Assembly (NCBI GenBank): GCA_044841755.1
Contig: JAXOFM010000001.1
Coordinates: 1,178,001-1,242,000, forward strand
Direction: 5' to 3'
DNA: 64,000 nucleotides
Origin: CAZAPO01 sp044841755
GTDB lineage: Bacteria; Bacteroidota; Bacteroidia; Flavobacteriales; Flavobacteriaceae
A program made the translations under genes and the position numbers. Positions 60,982-64,000 of this stretch are shown here, piece after piece. Below the pieces are notes generated by a model, which was given only the letters and a program-made list of their open reading frames with translations, did not search any database and had not been told where the DNA came from. Numbering within the stretch: position 1 is the first letter of the stretch; the number at the start of each line of letters is the position of its first letter.

Positions 60982-62520
60982 ATGAAAAAATCATTATTTG
61001 TTGCCATTGTGGTCTCATTAGGAGGCTTTTTATTTGGATTTGATGCTGGAATTATTTCTGGTGTTATGGCTTATGCTGGTCCCGAGTTTAATTTAAGTGA
61101 TATTCAGAACGGTTGGGTTGTAAGTTCTCCATCTTTTGCAGCAATGTTAGCAATGTTGGTTTCTGGTCGATTAAGTGATATAGTAGGGCGAAAAAAGATT
61201 CTAATAATAGTTGCGTTGTTATATGCTGTGTCGGCGGTTTTTTCTGCTTATGCTTGGTCATACGAAGTACTTTATATAGCAAGAATGATAGGTGGTTTTG
61301 CATTTGGAGCAGCTCTTGTTTTGGCTCCTACGTATATCGCAGAAATTTCTACACCCGAGAGCAGAGGGAAATTGGTTTCAGTTCAGCAGTTAAATATAGT
61401 TCTTGGTTTTTTTGCGGCGTTTTTGAGTAATTATTACTTCAATAAAGCTTTTAGTGGAGGTGAGAGTACTTTCTTAACAGATGATAATGTTTGGAGATGG
61501 ATGCTAGGGGTAGAATTCTTCCCAGCAATTCTATACTTTATTTTAATGTTCTTTGTCCCTAAGAGCCCACGATGGTTGTTCACTAAAGGGCGTAATGAAG
61601 AAGCACAAAAAGTTTTGATTTCTATGCATGGTGAAGAAAGGGGTAAAGAAGAGGGAGAATCAATTATAAATAGTTTGAATTCTAGTAAAGAAGAGGCAAG
61701 AATAAAGCTAAAAGATCTTTTCAAACCTGCACTAAAGTTTGTTTTAACAGTTGGTATTATCCTTGGGATTTTACAACAAATTACAGGTATTAATGCTGTG
61801 TATTTTTACGCTACCTCAATATTTAAACAAACAGGTATTGGTACAGATGCAGCCTTTTCTTCAGGAGTTTTACTTAGTTTTACAACCGTTGTTTTTACAA
61901 TAGTGGCAATGCTTCTAATTGATAAAATGGGAAGACGACCATTACTTTTATTTGGTATTGGAGGAATAGGACTTAGTCTTTTATTGTGTGCATATGGTTT
62001 TAGTAATGCTACTTACGAGCTTACCAATGAAGCAATTACTAATTTTAGCTTTGAACAGAAAGAACAACTTACAGGACTTGCAGGAAAGATATACGATAAT
62101 GATGTAGAATTCAAGAACGCACTAAAAGATGCATTAGGCAATCAAGCATATCTTGATAACGAAGGAGCTATTATAGAGTCTGCTATTACAATGAATGCAA
62201 CCTTGGTTTTAATTGGTATTCTAGGATTTATTGCTTGTTTTGCATTTTCTCTTGGGCCAGTAATGTGGGTGATGCTTTCGGAGTTATTTCCTAATAGATA
62301 TCGTGGATTAGCAATTGGTTTTATTGGTTTTATAAACAGTTTTGCAAGTTGGATAGTTCAATTTATCTTCCCATGGGAATTATCTAACTTAGGTAATGCC
62401 GTGAGCTTTGGTATTTTTGGGATGATAGCACTTATTGGATTCTTTATCTTCTTGAAGATTCTTCCTGAAACAAAAGGTAAGTCTTTAGAACAAATTGAAA
62501 GAGATTTAGTAAAGGCTTAA
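60982..62520 (+). CDS. Sugar porter MFS transporter
   Basis: A 512-residue sugar:proton symporter of the sugar porter family with 12 segments. Signatures: GFLFGFDAGIISG, SGRLSDIVGRKK, PESRG, PKSPRWL, QQITGINAVYFYA, DKMGRRPLL and the C-terminal PETKGKS. An extra segment of about 60 residues (about 343-403, LTNEAITNFSFEQ to DNEGAIIESA) lies between helices 9 and 10, where the loop is usually short. It probably imports a hexose, e.g. glucose released by the GH16 enzyme. Co-directional with the oxidoreductase, 10-base gap. Confidence 0.92.
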   Translation: MKKSLFVAIVVSLGGFLFGFDAGIISGVMAYAGPEFNLSDIQNGWVVSSPSFAAMLAMLVSGRLSDIVGRKKILIIVALLYAVSAVFSAYAWSYEVLYIARMIGGFAFGAALVLAPTYIAEISTPESRGKLVSVQQLNIVLGFFAAFLSNYYFNKAFSGGESTFLTDDNVWRWMLGVEFFPAILYFILMFFVPKSPRWLFTKGRNEEAQKVLISMHGEERGKEEGESIINSLNSSKEEARIKLKDLFKPALKFVLTVGIILGILQQITGINAVYFYATSIFKQTGIGTDAAFSSGVLLSFTTVVFTIVAMLLIDKMGRRPLLLFGIGGIGLSLLLCAYGFSNATYELTNEAITNFSFEQKEQLTGLAGKIYDNDVEFKNALKDALGNQAYLDNEGAIIESAITMNATLVLIGILGFIACFAFSLGPVMWVMLSELFPNRYRGLAIGFIGFINSFASWIVQFIFPWELSNLGNAVSFGIFGMIALIGFFIFLKILPETKGKSLEQIERDLVKA

Positions 62521-62621
62521 TGGAAATAATTAACTTAAGAGCAGCTTTCTCATATTTTTTAGAAAAGTATCAACTAATTATTTTTTCTACTATTAGAGCT
62601 AAAAAATAAACTAATTATATA

Positions 62622-63473
62622 ATGAAGAATAATTTTATTTGTGAGCCATTTTATGTGTTGATGATGTTTTATATTTTTTCCTGTGGTTCAGGGGATAACG
62701 GAAATAGTGACGGCATAGGCATGAATGATGATAATGATGTAGTAGTAGATGAAGAATTAGTTTTAGTGTGGTCTGACGAGTTTGATGCTGACGGTGCTGT
62801 TTCATCAGCTAATTGGACTTTAGAAACTGTTCCTCCTAATAATGGAAGTTGGTGGAATGGAGAGAAACAACATTATACAGATAGATTAGACAATGCATTT
62901 GTTTCAAATGGAACACTTAAAATAGTGGCAAAGAAAGAAATATTTACAGCATTTGGTAGTACTCAAGAATATACTTCTGCACGTTTAAATTCCAAATTTA
63001 ACTTTACTTATGGTAGAGTTGATGTTAGAGCTAAACTTCCTTCGGGGGAAGGTACATGGCCGGCAATTTGGATGTTGGGACGAAATATTAATACTGTTGG
63101 GTGGCCGGCATGTGGAGAAATAGATATTTTGGAACATTGGGGACATAATCCAACCGTTGTTGCAAGTGCTACACATACTCCAGCCTGCAATGGAGGATGC
63201 GGAAATGTTACTGTAGGAGAAACTCATATTAATGATTATGACACTGCATTTCACACTTATTCTGTGGAATGGAATGAAGATGAACTCCGATTTTATATAG
63301 ATGATGTTTTTAAGTATACATATAGCCCTTCAACAAAAAACGGTCAAAACTGGCCGTATACTTGGGACCAGTTTATACTACTAAATTTAGCTATGGGTGG
63401 AAGTTGGTTTTCAATAGATCCAAACTTCACTGAAGCTACTTTTGAGGTAGATTATGTTCGCGTTTACCAATAA
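62622..63473 (+). CDS. Secreted GH16 beta-glucanase lipoprotein
   Basis: A 283-residue glycoside hydrolase family 16 enzyme. The lipoprotein signal ends IFSC (Cys21), then a Gly/Asp/Asn-rich linker of about 30 residues. The catalytic motif EIDILE has nucleophile Glu166, Asp168 and acid/base Glu171; the WPAIWMLG strand precedes it. GH16 of this layout hydrolyses beta-1,3 or mixed-linkage glucans such as laminarin, though family 16 also includes agarases and carrageenases; the substrate is inferred. 101 bases after the transporter gene. Confidence 0.9.
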   Translation: MKNNFICEPFYVLMMFYIFSCGSGDNGNSDGIGMNDDNDVVVDEELVLVWSDEFDADGAVSSANWTLETVPPNNGSWWNGEKQHYTDRLDNAFVSNGTLKIVAKKEIFTAFGSTQEYTSARLNSKFNFTYGRVDVRAKLPSGEGTWPAIWMLGRNINTVGWPACGEIDILEHWGHNPTVVASATHTPACNGGCGNVTVGETHINDYDTAFHTYSVEWNEDELRFYIDDVFKYTYSPSTKNGQNWPYTWDQFILLNLAMGGSWFSIDPNFTEATFEVDYVRVYQ

Positions 63474-63598
63474 CAAATAGCTTTCTTTACTAAAACTGCT
63501 TTATAAATACTGCTTTAATAGTATTACTCATTTGTTTTAAAGGTAAATGGCCTAATATACATTTATTGTTATTAAATGTATAGATTGTTTTAAGAGTT

Positions 63599-63606
63599 TA
63601 CATTTG
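63599..63606 (+). promoter_or_regulatory. Possible -7 element of the sensor gene
   Basis: TACATTTG matches TAnnTTTG exactly, but no TTG stands at the usual distance upstream. It is 66 bases before the sensor start, in the 198-base gap that otherwise holds only short repeats of ACTGCTTTA (63502 and 63516 regions). Confidence 0.3.
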
Positions 63607-63671
63607 CCCATACAATGCTTTTAAAATACCCTAATTTTAGAGAGTTAATTTTAATTTGTACCTTAACATTA

Positions 63672-64000
63672 ATGAAAGGTTATCTTCAAATCAAAATCAC
63701 ATTACTTATTTGTTGTTGTGCTCTTCCCTATATGTTAAATTCTCAGGAACTGCCTCCAATTGAAACCTATTTGCCTAAAGATTATGGTGCAGAAGACCAG
63801 ATTTGGAGTATTTCACAGGGAGAAGACAATACCATATTCTTTGCAAACAATGAAGGCTTGCTTGAGTATAATGGTGCTAAATGGACATTATATGAAACTC
63901 CAAATTCTTCCATTGTAAGGTCTGTTAAAGTAATAGATGATAAGATATATACAGGATCTTATATGGATTTTGGATTTTGGCAAAAAGATGATAAAGGTTT
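63672..64000 (+). CDS. Propeller-type sensor/regulator (N-terminal part)
   Basis: The gene continues past the right edge; 109 codons are visible. A signal (KITLLICCCALPYMLNS) is followed by LPPIETYLPKDYGAEDQIWSIS, with NNEGLLEYNGAKWTLYETP, the Reg_prop-type beta-propeller repeat. Such repeats head hybrid two-component systems and LuxR-type membrane regulators that sense polysaccharide fragments. Its location next to GH16 suggests sensing of the same glucan. The output domain is not visible, so the class of regulator is unresolved. Confidence 0.75.
   Translation, partial: MKGYLQIKITLLICCCALPYMLNSQELPPIETYLPKDYGAEDQIWSISQGEDNTIFFANNEGLLEYNGAKWTLYETPNSSIVRSVKVIDDKIYTGSYMDFGFWQKDDKG

Overview
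The window is a 64-kb piece of a low-GC chromosome from a gliding member of the Bacteroidota, almost certainly family Flavobacteriaceae; the genus cannot be fixed from what is visible. The evidence is the gliding/type IX secretion genes (gldA, gldB-gldC, gldK-L-M-N), the Flavobacteriia-type exosortase XrtF, the promoter style (TTG, 16-21 bases, TAnnTTTG) and the lack of clear Shine-Dalgarno sequences. There are no mobile elements, CRISPR arrays or rRNA genes, and no gene-free stretch longer than 300 bases. The gene content is mostly core metabolism and cell-envelope biology in tight operons.

Layout. 1-3692 (minus): acetate kinase (cut by the window edge), phosphotransacetylase and gldA. 3798-7927 (plus): a complete Phe/Tyr operon, prephenate dehydratase, aminotransferase, prephenate dehydrogenase and a DAHP synthase-chorismate mutase fusion. 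It is preceded by an unusually clear attenuator: an unannotated 24-residue leader peptide with eight consecutive aromatic residues, then mutually exclusive antiterminator and terminator hairpins. 7926-14703: a secreted unknown, rsgA-dtd-mazG, aroA, queA, rlmN, a polyprenyl diphosphate synthase. 14714-21447: a RidA protein, an ECF sigma factor operon with a membrane partner and an outer-membrane coiled-coil protein, a primase lacking its zinc ligands, an atypical LuxR-type response regulator, and nadE.

21555-25971: gldB-gldC, a secreted esterase, a lipoprotein-type PLP enzyme and an NTF2-like lipoprotein. 25979-33769 (minus): the rod-shape operon mreB-mreC-mreD-pbp2-rodA, then purH and a GAF protein. 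33810-39053 (plus): XrtF and its partner, then a metal-handling cluster (HYC_CC_PP protein, TonB-dependent receptor, HMA protein, heavy-metal-binding lipoprotein, another lipoprotein). 39137-45789 (minus): groES-groEL and the operon miaB, sigma-54 activator, lptE, TPR protein, secG.

45931-55215 (plus): a membrane protein, topA with a degenerate arginase-fold protein, and gldKLMN, the core motor/secretion complex of the type IX system. 55300-64000: an FAD oxidoreductase, a DUF983 protein, an ABC-F ATPase, a secreted leucine-rich-repeat protein behind a LytTR-like double site, the initiator tRNA, and a probable beta-glucan locus (oxidoreductase, sugar porter, GH16 lipoprotein and the start of a propeller-type sensor).

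The most interesting signals are the aromatic attenuator, the LytTR-like direct repeats, several family members with altered active sites (primase zinc ligands, response-regulator phosphoacceptor, arginase metal ligands), the metal cluster beside the exosortase, and a terminator hairpin whose loop contains a possible start codon.
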